From: Saprospiraceae bacterium
GTDB taxonomy: Bacteria > Bacteroidota > Bacteroidia > Chitinophagales > Saprospiraceae
NCBI GenBank assembly: GCA_016718505.1
Contig: JADKDE010000001.1
Location: 310,001-374,000 of the forward strand
Direction of reading: 5' to 3'
DNA length: 64,000 nucleotides
Shown: one piece after another, positions 45,446-54,700 of the stretch
How the letters are laid out: each line of letters opens with the position of its first letter
Numbering within the stretch: position 1 is the first letter of the stretch
Notes under the pieces: generated by a model
What the model saw: the letters and a program-made list of their open reading frames with translations, nothing else
The model's database searches: none
What the model was told of the DNA's origin: nothing
Translations under genes and position numbers: made by a program

Positions 45446-46256
45446 TTAAATTTTCCTTGATTTATCCACTCGATGTGCAACAATGATGCTCACCTCATAC
45501 AATAAATATAAAGGAATCGCAATTAACAACATCGAAAACATATCTGTAGTGGGCGTAATAATTGCAGACACTATTAATATGATGACGAATGCCATTCTCC
45601 TTTGTTTTTTCAATCCCTGAGATCCTACGATACCTATTTTAGCTAAAAAATAAACAACAATCGGCATTTCGAAAACCAAACCTGTAGGCAATGTAAACAT
45701 CATGAGATAATCCACATAGGAAGTCAATGAAGTACTGGCTCTAACCCCTTCGATGGCATAGCCCGCCAAAAAACTAATCGCAAAAGGAGAGAAAACGTAA
45801 TAACCAAACAAAATGCCCAACATAAATAAAAAAGGAACACACAAAAACGATACCAATGGCATTCTTTCTTTCATTTGATTCTAAGCCTGGGCTTACAAAA
45901 CCCCAAACCTCCCAAAAAACATAAGGAAAAGCTATAATCAAACCGAGTACAATGCTAATCTGAAAATGAGTCATAAAGGACTCTCCTAAACTCGTGGTGA
46001 AATAATCGATAGCAGGAGGCGAGATACAAAGTCCTTCTATATGAATCACTTGCGCTACTAAACACAGATATCTATACGTAATAAAGTCAGATTTTGCAGG
46101 TGCAAAAATTATTTTATCAAATATAAAATCTTTAAAAAAGAAGCAAACAAGCCCTCCTATGAGTATCGCGATACACGCCCTAACAAGATGCCACCTGAGA
46201 GCTTCTAAGTGCTCTAGGAAGCTCATTTCGCCCTCCTCTTCCTTCTTTTCAGACAT
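45446..46256 (-). CDS. tatC: Sec-independent translocase TatC, frameshifted
   Basis: The first frame starts MSEKKEEEGEMSFLEHLEALRWHLVRA, the TatC signature, and continues to FVSPGLESNERKNAIGIVFVCSF. The remainder (FLFMLGILFGYYVFSPFAISFLAGY to HRVDKSRKI) lies in another frame. Taking one base out of the six-A run at 45828-45833 (plus strand) joins them into a normal TatC of about 270 residues with six membrane helices. TatC receives twin-arginine signal peptides and moves folded proteins across the inner membrane. It is the last gene of bamD-rpoZ-coaBC-DUF4835-tatC. TatA is not in the window. A real knockout of tatC is unlikely. Confidence 0.9.
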
Positions 46257-46268
46257 GTAAACTAATAA

Positions 46269-47174
46269 TTATTTACGTAAAGGCGCAAACCTATTAATAC
46301 CAGCGGGATCACATCGCGTTAATATTTGATAAACCTTTTCTTTCTCTTGGATGGTTCCCCCTAAAAATATATCTACCAATTCTGTACCCTTCGTATAAAC
46401 AAAGACACTGGTTAGCATTTGGTTGGGATACGTCCTGTTGGCCTTATCGATATCATCCAAAGACTTCAATAACACTTTTTTGGCATTTTCTGGATCAATA
46501 TACATATTGTCCATCCCGATTCTATGATAATCGTACATTGCCTTTCTAATGGGCAAGCACTTAGGACCCAAGGCATTTTCGATCAACCAAAATCTATTAC
46601 GATCACTATCCGCTTGTTTCCACCCTGTGTAATTGCTTTGTTCAGCTGCCGGTATTGCATTTATTACGTCCTGGGCATTTCGGTAGTATTTATCTCCACC
46701 AAGTGGTGAAAATGTATCTGCGTCCATCGCTAAGATATAGTACATATAAAATCCAATCAAGGACGTCAGGTTATCGCTATATGAATTGTTTGAAAAATTG
46801 ATTGGGCGATTCTCCTCGTATAAAAAATTAGCACTTTTATCGATATGATTGAAAATCATAGTTTCATAATTACTTCCATAAATTGGTCGAGCTGCTTGTA
46901 TAATTAACTCTGCTTCAAATGAATTAGATGCTACTTCTTTTTTCACATTAATTTGGATTTGGCCCGTTATTCTTTCATTCAGCTCATAAATATCTTCCGA
47001 CCACTTCCGATTATTCACTAAGTCCCTGATTCCCGCTTCAAGAGATTTGAAAATTTTAGGGTCAACCGTTTGTAACTGTTGAGTAGTAATGGTTACCCTC
47101 ATATTAAACTCCTGTCCCCAAACGAAATTTGAGCACAAAAAGAATAATAATATTATTTTATATTTTAGTTTCAT
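46269..47174 (-). CDS. DUF4835 family protein (PorD-type, T9SS-associated)
   Basis: 301 residues with a signal peptide ending NFVWGQE. Matches to DUF4835 include the opening NMRVTITTQQLQTVDPKIFKSLEAGIRDLVNNRKW, the middle LTSLIGFYMYYILAMDADTFSPLGGDKYY and GWKQADSDRNRFWLIENAL. DUF4835 is found throughout T9SS-bearing Bacteroidota, and some databases name it PorD, a T9SS-associated protein; its exact job is not known. It commonly follows coaBC, as here (35-base gap). Confidence 0.85.
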   Translation of the reverse strand: MKLKYKIILLFFLCSNFVWGQEFNMRVTITTQQLQTVDPKIFKSLEAGIRDLVNNRKWSEDIYELNERITGQIQINVKKEVASNSFEAELIIQAARPIYGSNYETMIFNHIDKSANFLYEENRPINFSNNSYSDNLTSLIGFYMYYILAMDADTFSPLGGDKYYRNAQDVINAIPAAEQSNYTGWKQADSDRNRFWLIENALGPKCLPIRKAMYDYHRIGMDNMYIDPENAKKVLLKSLDDIDKANRTYPNQMLTSVFVYTKGTELVDIFLGGTIQEKEKVYQILTRCDPAGINRFAPLRK

Positions 47175-47209
47175 AAATTTTAATTTAAATCAAGGCAATC
47201 ATCAAAGTA

Positions 47210-48412
47210 CTACGCAAAAAACCTAGATTTTATTTCATTTACAATAGATTTTGCATGGACCTTTTTGGTTTGAAGTCCAAACTCCTTGACAAATTGTTTG
47301 TCGATAATCTTTATATTGTTCGTATCATGATTAAATCCAGCACCTGCATCATTCAATGAGTTTAACACTATAAAATCAAAACCTTTCCTTTCAAGTTTTT
47401 GCTGGGCGTGTTCAATTTCATTGGTAGTTTCCAGTGCAAATCCTATTATCCTTTGATGTGGTTTCTTTACTTTTCCAAGACTTGCGGCGATATCCACAGT
47501 TTTTATCAATTCTAAGACCAAATCATCTGCCTTTTTTTTGATTTTTTCTGTAGCGGCTACTTTGGGTTTGTAATCTGCTACAGCTGCTGCCAAAACCACT
47601 ATTTCCGCTTCTTCGAATCTCGACAAGCAACTCTCGTACATCTCATCCGCCGACTTAACTTTTATTACTTCTATATTTTGTGATTTTGGAATGGCAATAG
47701 TTGTTGGTCCGCTAACCACAGTAACCAAGGCACCTCTTTCGGCAAATTCTTCAGCAATAGCAAATCCCATTTTTCCTGAAGAAAAATTACCTATAAACCG
47801 AACTGGGTCTATGGATTCATACGTCGGACCTGCGGTGATGAGCACCCTTTTCTTATCAAAATCCTTGAGCTTATCGAAATGAGATACTACAAAGTCAAAA
47901 ATATCTTCAGGTTCTGCCATCCTTCCGTCGCCAACCAATCCGCTGGCTAATTCCCCATGTTGGACATTTATTACACCAACACCATCGTTCTTGATTAGCT
48001 CCAAATTCCTCTTCGTTGCTGGATGAATCCACATATCCAAATCCATGGCTGGCGCTACAAAAGTATTACACTTAGCAGACAAATATACTGCCAATAACAT
48101 ATTGTCACATTCTCCCGACGCCATCTTGGCTAGCGTATTTGCAGACAAGGGAGCAATGATCAACAAATCAGCCCATAATCCTATTTCTACATGATTATTC
48201 CAAGTATCCTCGGACATAATTTGTGTCAAAACCCGATGTTTTGATAAAGTAGAGATTGTCAAAGGTGAGATAAATCGTGTAGCGCTTTCTGTCATAACGA
48301 CCCTTACCTCTGCTCCGCTTTTTATTAGAAGTCTAATCAAAAGAGCCGACTTGTAAGCAGCGATACTTCCTGTAATGCCAAGGACTATTTTCTTACCAAC
48401 TAGAACCTCCAC
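47210..48412 (-). CDS. coaBC: Bifunctional phosphopantothenoylcysteine decarboxylase / phosphopantothenate-cysteine ligase
   Basis: 400 residues making two steps of coenzyme A synthesis. The N-terminal CoaC part has GITGSIAAYKSALLIR, the catalytic histidine in WNNHVEIGLWADLLIIAPLSANTLAKMA, and the VAPAMDLDMW flap. The C-terminal CoaB part has LITAGPTYESIDPVRFIGNFSSGKMGFAIAE and AAAVADYKP. It is flanked by rpoZ and DUF4835, a conserved Bacteroidota arrangement. Confidence 0.96.
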   Translation of the reverse strand: MEVLVGKKIVLGITGSIAAYKSALLIRLLIKSGAEVRVVMTESATRFISPLTISTLSKHRVLTQIMSEDTWNNHVEIGLWADLLIIAPLSANTLAKMASGECDNMLLAVYLSAKCNTFVAPAMDLDMWIHPATKRNLELIKNDGVGVINVQHGELASGLVGDGRMAEPEDIFDFVVSHFDKLKDFDKKRVLITAGPTYESIDPVRFIGNFSSGKMGFAIAEEFAERGALVTVVSGPTTIAIPKSQNIEVIKVKSADEMYESCLSRFEEAEIVVLAAAVADYKPKVAATEKIKKKADDLVLELIKTVDIAASLGKVKKPHQRIIGFALETTNEIEHAQQKLERKGFDFIVLNSLNDAGAGFNHDTNNIKIIDKQFVKEFGLQTKKVHAKSIVNEIKSRFFA

Positions 48413-48445
48413 AACGGCAGTTTTTTTATTATTTCAAGGAAATAA

Positions 48446-48787
48446 TTAATTATTTCCTAAATGCTTTTGTTTTTCCACCACAATAATTTCATTGTTTAGA
48501 AATTCACTGGTAGCAATTAGTGCTGCATTGGGCAGTTTTTCGTAAAATTTAGAGATTTCAATTTGCTCCTTATTTTCATGAATCTCTTCTATGGTATCCG
48601 ATACGACTTCGAAATCCTCGAGCTTTGTTTTTAGCTCTTCCTTTAGATCTACCTGTAATTGTTTCGCTCTTTTGTTAATTATTGCCAATGTTCGGTAAAT
48701 ATTGCCAGTATTTTTTACCAATTCTGAAATATTTTGAGCTTTAACATTGGGATCCATCCCTTGAACTTTGTTTTTAATATCTGACAT
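48446..48787 (-). CDS. rpoZ: RNA polymerase omega subunit (Bacteroidota RpoZ type)
   Basis: 113 residues. NTGNIYRTLAIINKRAKQLQVDLKEELKTKLEDFE and KEQIEISKFYEKLPNAALIATSEFL correspond to the Bacteroidota form of the omega subunit, which helps fold beta-prime. Its location between bamD and coaBC is the usual one. If bamD is read through its frameshift, bamD ends inside the first codons of this gene with a 14-base overlap, so translation is likely coupled. Confidence 0.88.
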   Translation of the reverse strand: MSDIKNKVQGMDPNVKAQNISELVKNTGNIYRTLAIINKRAKQLQVDLKEELKTKLEDFEVVSDTIEEIHENKEQIEISKFYEKLPNAALIATSEFLNNEIIVVEKQKHLGNN

Positions 48788-49590
48788 CTTTAAATGCTTT
48801 TAATTTATTTTGGGAAATAACAACCATTTCTTTTATTTCGTTATCGTATTTGCTTTTGGGGTATTTGTTTTTAAAATCATCGTATTTTTTTCATAGCTGC
48901 TTGATAACGATCAGCCTGCTTTTCATAAATACTATTTTCAGCATAGAGAAATGATGCTTTCAAGATCATATAGCGAACCTGTTCGGCATGTCTCGTCTCT
49001 GGAAAATCCTTCAACAAATTTTCAAAGGACTGAACTGAGGATTGATAATTTTTTAAGTCATAATACAAAACACCTTCTTCATATGCTTTCTGTTCCAACT
49101 TCGCTCTTAATTCATCAATTTTAGAGTTACATTCACTTATTCGAGTAGATTTTGGATGTGTATTAACAAAAATTTGAAATTCATCGATCGCCTTTTCTGA
49201 ATTGGTTTGTTCCAATCTATAATTCGGAGACATCTTATAGTAAGACATTGCCGTCATAAAATCTGCCTCTTCTCGATTGTTTGAGGTAGGGAATGTTTGA
49301 CTAAACGATTTAAAATATCCAGCTGAACTTATAAAGTTACCCAGCTGAAAGTGTGTGTTTGCATAATTAAAATAAAGCGGCTCGGCTTTAGATCGGCCTT
49401 TAAAATTGCCCAGAATTTGTTCCATAAGGATTTGGGCCTTTTCAAAATCACCCTTCTTATAATAATCCATAGATTTATCATAGATAATATCAGGATTTGG
49501 ATTGGTACGAATTCTTTCAAATTCGGATTTACAAGAACTGATTGAAATTGCAACGATTAATGCAAAAAATAAAAATATTCTCTTTTTCAT
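48774..49590 (-). CDS. bamD: Outer-membrane assembly lipoprotein BamD, frameshifted near the C-terminus
   Basis: The lipoprotein signal (SISSCKSEFE, cysteine about residue 20) precedes five TPR-like repeats such as DFEKAQILMEQILGNFKGRSKAEPLYFNYANTHFQLGNF. BamD is the essential lipoprotein partner of BamA in barrel insertion. The annotated frame ends at AAMKKIR (48877), but the seven-T run at 48885-48891 (plus strand) hides the rest: with one base fewer, reading continues KKYDDFKNKYPKSKYDNEI to a stop at 48776-48774, the typical BamD ending. It heads the operon with rpoZ, coaBC, DUF4835 and tatC. Confidence 0.9.
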
Positions 49591-49598
49591 GTAGCCTG

Positions 49599-49606
49599 CA
49601 AAGGTA
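49599..49606 (-). promoter_or_regulatory. -7 promoter element of the bamD operon, almost leaderless
   Basis: Minus-strand TACCTTTG matches TAnnTTTG and sits only eight bases before the bamD ATG (49590). Transcription would start about 0-5 bases before the start codon, so the mRNA would be leaderless or nearly so. Confidence 0.45.
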
Positions 49607-49709
49607 TTATTTTTTAATTCAAAATAATAATTTGGTTATAAATAATTGGTTTTCAAATACTTTAATCTGAAATTAAACGCTGCTTTACACCAAAATGTTA
49701 CACTTAGAG

Positions 49710-50803
49710 CTAAAAAGGATTTTGAATCGCAGGGTTTCTTATGGCTGCGGTATCAGTAAGAGTGTGTAAAAACTTAATCAGCTGCTGCTTTTGGCGACTT
49801 GTCAAAACAACTTGAGTTATAAGCGGGTCTTTATTTATAGAAGGATGTCCGCCCCTACTATAATGATCAACAACATCTTCTAGAGTAAGAATACTTCCAT
49901 TATGCATATAAGGAGCCGTCAAAGCAATATTTCGCAAAGTGGGTACCCGGAATTTACCATTATCGAGTGCTATTCCTGTAACAACTCCACGACCCTTGTC
50001 CACAAAATCATTCAGTGTGGCTGCAGCAGTAAGACCGTTGTTAAAATAATCATTCGTTGTGAATAGCGGAGCATTATGACAGTGACCGCATTGGGCATCT
50101 GGTAGATTAAAAGTATTATTAAAAAACATATCAAATCCGTCCAGTTCGTCATCATCCAACAGGACTTCCCCTCTTAAAAATCGATCATATTTGGAATTTC
50201 CTGAACTTATAATCAAACGTTCAAACTGAGCGATAGCTTTTGTCGCTAATTTTTCAGTAATTTCATCTTTTGATTTTATGCCAAATGCCTTTCGAAACAA
50301 TACTGGGTAATCGTTGTGTTTTTTAAATTTCTCAACGACATTAGGCCATGTTTCATGTAATTCAACCGGATCTATAACAGGCATTAAAGCCTGCTCTTCC
50401 ATGTTTTTAGCTCTTCCATCCCAAAAAAGGCCTTTATATGAAAATGCAATATCCAACAAAGACATAGAGCTTCGCTTCCCTAACAAGCCATCAACTCCTA
50501 GACTTTTGGCCTTTCCATCTGTAAAAGAAAATTCAGGCAAATGACAACTAGAACATGACATAGAACTGTCTATGCTCAATATTGGATCATAAAAAAGTAG
50601 TCTCCTAAATTTATTCCTTCTACAGTAGTTGGATTATCTGCTGGAATTTCAAGAATCGGAAATCGTGGTGGTACTATAATCTGATAACTTGTAGGATTAT
50701 AAGGTATATCCAAAAGTGGGTCATCGTCTTCTTTGGGTTTACAATAAGCGAATGCGATAATAATTATTAACCCCAAGTAAATAGTACGACCAATTGTTTT
50801 CAT
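49710..50803 (-). CDS. Dihaem cytochrome c peroxidase-like protein (MbnH/CCP family), frameshifted
   Basis: A lipoprotein-type signal (cysteine in FAYCKPKE) leads into NPTTVEGINLGDYFF. The next residues lie in another frame: adding one base to the six-A run at 50591-50596 (plus strand) gives DYFFYDPILSIDSSMSCSSCH and restores the whole protein of about 365 residues. Two c-type haem sites are visible, CSSCH and CGHCH, with GKRSSMSLLDIAFSYKGLFWDGRA between them, as in bacterial dihaem peroxidases. It starts one base after the MbnP-like gene. MbnH enzymes oxidise a tryptophan of MbnP; the pairing suggests a similar job. Confidence 0.87.
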
Positions 50804-50804
50804 T

Positions 50805-51581
50805 TTATTCTAAAATAAATTCATGGGCATTTAACAAATTTTCCATAATATATTGGGAAACAGCGGTAGATCCAGTAGCATGGTTTTGAAGATTCGCCAT
50901 AATGTCAAAATTAACGCCATCCCTAGAAAACACTTTCCTCAAATCACAATTGATGTTGACTGTATTGGTCGTAGAGGGTTGGAAATTTTTCACAAACGGA
51001 ATCCTTTTAAATTTATATGATTCATTTCCACCAGTATGGTATGTAAAACTTAGTTCCTCACCTGTGTTTTTATTTTTAACATATCCTTCAAATTGGGCAA
51101 AGATATAAGAACTCCATGAAGCCCAATATAATGATTGATTGCTGAGTGGGTGGGTTGACAAAAAGTCTTCTGGTCTAGAGTTGTTCAATTTTTGAGGAAG
51201 ACCGACACCATATGACAATGAAACAGAAGAACTTTTATTAATTTGTTTTTCTAAAATGGTCGAGCCTAATTCAGCATTTGCTTTGTTAATATTTTTATTC
51301 GTAAAATCGAAATGAAATGCATCACCCAAGCTTGTATCGTCTAAAGTTAATGGCGAAAACATATAATTTACTCGCAAAAATCTAATTTCCAGCGTGTCGT
51401 TATATTTATAAAAATCACCAATAACCAAAGCTTGGCCATCAAACTTTAGTTTGCTATTAACTTTTAGTACTGGATCACATTTTCCATCACTACAATCTAC
51501 TTCTTTATCTTTTGTACAGCCAAAATAATTGAAGGATAATACAACTCCAAAAAATAGCGAAACAATGATATTGTTTTTCAT
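50805..51581 (-). CDS. MbnP-like copper-binding lipoprotein
   Basis: 258 residues from MKNNIIVSLFFGVV, whose lipobox ends NYFGC; an upstream in-frame ATG at 51647 would spoil the signal. The domain fits the MbnP family: LEIRFLRVNYMFSPLTLDD near the start, SYGVGLPQKLNNS, and the aromatic block SLYWASWSSYIFAQFEGYVKN followed by LSFTYHTGG. MbnP proteins bind copper in the periplasm, in the studied case after a tryptophan is turned into kynurenine by MbnH. The two genes are one base apart. Which residue would be modified here is not known. Confidence 0.75.
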   Translation of the reverse strand: MKNNIIVSLFFGVVLSFNYFGCTKDKEVDCSDGKCDPVLKVNSKLKFDGQALVIGDFYKYNDTLEIRFLRVNYMFSPLTLDDTSLGDAFHFDFTNKNINKANAELGSTILEKQINKSSSVSLSYGVGLPQKLNNSRPEDFLSTHPLSNQSLYWASWSSYIFAQFEGYVKNKNTGEELSFTYHTGGNESYKFKRIPFVKNFQPSTTNTVNINCDLRKVFSRDGVNFDIMANLQNHATGSTAVSQYIMENLLNAHEFILE

Positions 51582-51672
51582 AAAGGATGTTTTATTGTTA
51601 ATATGCTCAAAACAACCTTTTTGTTTTGAGATTAGTGATTTTAACATAAATATTTTCCTGTTTTTAAAGACA

Positions 51673-51696
51673 AGCCGCTACACATTTGCAACGGCT
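51673..51696 (-). terminator. Weak hairpin after the giant surface-protein gene
   Basis: AGCCG (51673-51677) pairs with CGGCT (51692-51696) around 14 bases, between the giant gene and the MbnP-like gene. No proper T-run follows on the minus strand, so termination here is uncertain. A 12-base palindrome CAAAATATTTTG lies beside it (51699-51710). Confidence 0.25.
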
Positions 51697-51732
51697 TTCA
51701 AAATATTTTGATTAAAACTATTGAGCTATTTG

Positions 51733-54700
51733 TTATTGTGAATTGATCAATGTCAAATCACCAGTGATGATTTCTTTTGTTCCATCTTTGAATAAAATTT
51801 CAACTACGTACACAAATACAGCTGGTTTTAGGGGTGATCCTCTAAAATAACCATCCCACCCTCTTTGGCTATTGTCAGCCAAAAAGTCTCTTTCTTCATA
51901 GAGCATCTCTCCCCATCGATTGAATATTCTTAAAAAATTAATTTTTTCGACTTCGTCTCCACCGTAAATTTTGAAAACACTATTGACCTTATCTAAATTA
52001 GGTGAAAAAACATTTGGAATATAAATGCGCCTATTTCGCTTAACGACTACCAATAAGTTATCGTAAGCTGTGCAACCATACGAATTCGTAATCACTATAC
52101 CGTAGTTGGTTTGAACAACAGGCCTTGTCATCAAATCAATAGTATTCCAAATACTATCGCGAATACCATTAACCGTCCAAACAAATGATCTCAGTGAATC
52201 TCCTGGAGTCAAGTTAATGATCGGATTAATTAATACACTATCGCCAACGAAAATTTGTTTGTCTGGTCCCAAATCAACTGAAAGTGGCGGTGGATTAATC
52301 AAAGTGACAGTATCCTTAGTTTCGCACCCTGTAGCATCTTGGATGACAATTGGATAAGTGCCTGGTGCCAAGTTCAAATATGAACTTTGCGCATTAAAAG
52401 GACCATTATTGAATGAAATCAAAACTGGAGGCTTAGCCGAAACCAAGTTGCCTATTGTTATTTGTCCATTTAAATTTCCAAAACAAGAAGGATCTATTTC
52501 CTGGGTTACTGCAATTGGTGGTGGATAAACCAAAATGGTCTTGGTGGTGGTAAACGGACAAAATTCTTCAACGTATCTGTATGTAACTTGGTGGCTTCCA
52601 TACCCAGCAATATTGGGATCAAAAAACCCTGTACTATCTACACCTGCCCCAGTCCATCTACCAGACCCAGTTCCCGTGCCGCTTATATTTAATTTGAATC
52701 CAGCACTAGGTACATCTGTAAGGCACACATCCTTTACACCACTAATTTCAAGATTTACAACAGGACACTTTTTAGATACACAAGTAATCGTATCGCTGCT
52801 GTTTCCACAAGTATTTCCGCTGATTGCCACAACTCTAATGAAAACTGCATCTCCTTCTTGAAGACCTCTCACGACATAGTCCGTATTATTTTGGATGATT
52901 GGGGTTGGGCTATTATTAACATAAACTCTATAACCAGTAGCACCAGCAATACCTGGCCAAGTAAAGGTGATTGAATCTAAGGTCGGCGCACAGTCTATAA
53001 TAGGAATTCCTAAAGGCGGCTGAACTAGAATATCTAATGTATCCCTAGGTCCTGCACACCCATTCAATGACAAACTTAAAATTGCTTTTTGCCAACCAGT
53101 TATTGGATAAGTGACATCTATGACAGGACTTGTTGAGCTTCCATTGGTAAAATTTCCACTTGGAATAACCCAGTCATAAACCATTCCAGTATAAGGTACT
53201 CCAATATTGTTCAATCTCAAAAGGCTATCCTTACAAATGGTAGTATTACCTGAAATCTGAGGAATTGGCACTGGTTTTACTGTTATGTAACCAAAGGCTG
53301 TCAGAACACAAGATCTTACTCTTTGATAAAATATAACCCTATGAGTCCCAACGCCTGCAGCATTTACATTGAAAATACCATTTGTTGTGTCTGAGAATAA
53401 ATTTGCTGGCCCCCAACTAAACGTATTTCCAGTTACTGGTGTAAAAATTGCCTTCAACTGTAAGGTATCCTTAGCTCCAAAACATACATTTACAGAATCA
53501 ACTCGTGGATCAACTGCTGGGCAATCATTTGTTTTACAAGAAACAGTATCTGGAACACTATTTCCACAAGGTGGATTGCCGATGGCAGTTACTATGATTT
53601 GAACCCAAGTTCCGACAGTAAGTCCCGTGGCGGTGTACCTATTATTCGTTTGGACAAATGGCGCATTGTTATCTACAATAATTTGATAACCAGTAGCACC
53701 TGGAACTATAGGCCAATTAAAGGCAATGGAATCGTTATATCCTCGACAATTTAAATCTGGCTTTTCTAATGGAAGAATGATGTTAATAACTTTTGATATT
53801 GGCGTTGAAATACACTGACCATCTTCGATTTGGAGTGAAATGGTTTTGTTTCCACCTGAATTCCATCGAAGTTGATATGGTCCAGAGCCTGTACCAGATA
53901 TAATATTCGCATTATCAAAATTCCATTTAAATACAGCAGTGGGGTTTGCCTGACCAGTAAAACTTATGTTTACAATATCGGCCAAACAGGCCGTATTTGA
54001 AACATTAAAGTCTGCGACTGGGGTATTTTGTACTATAAATGTTATAGAATCTTTATAAATACAAACATCTTCCGTAAAAGTAATTACAACCTTATTTTGT
54101 ACAATATTCGCTTTGGTCGGATCAAATACCCCGATATTACTTACAGCTCCGACTGGAGTTGAAGTCCATGATACTTGACCATTTCCATTTCCAAAAAGAC
54201 TATATGTTAGATTGAATTCGGCAGCTATATTGTTGATTAAACAAATCGTATCAACAGGAGCAAGATCAAGCGTTACATTAGGACATGGTCTAGAGGTACA
54301 ACTTGCATTGGTTAAATTGCTGTTTCCACAAGCACCATTTCCTACGGCCGTCACTTGAATATTTACAAGGGTTCCAGGATTTAAGTTATTTATAACAAAA
54401 AAAGTATCAGTAACTACTGACGTATTCCCATTATAAACCACACTATATCCTATCGCACCAGCTATACTATTCCAAGAAAAAGTTACAGTTGTAAATGTAT
54501 CTCTGCATGAAACAATCGGTGCGGGCAATGGGTTTTCTATTATTATACTTTTTATAGAATCGGTGACACATACGCCATTATTTAAAGTGAGTGTAACAAG
54601 TTTTGAGCCTGCTGTACTCCAGGATACACTATGTGGATTTGGTCCAACTGCCGTATTTGGATTGCTATCTGATCCAAAATTGAAACTTGCATTTACACCA

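Noticed and set aside
45446..46256. Two-gene split TatC system
   Set aside because: The halves divide in the middle of a membrane helix region at a homopolymer; no natural split of this form is known to me.
50576..50803. A separate 75-residue lipoprotein before the dihaem peroxidase
   Set aside because: It is the signal and N-terminal part of the same peroxidase, rejoined by one base in the six-A run.
51582..51647. Upstream start for the MbnP-like lipoprotein
   Set aside because: It would place 22 residues ahead of a clear lipoprotein signal peptide.
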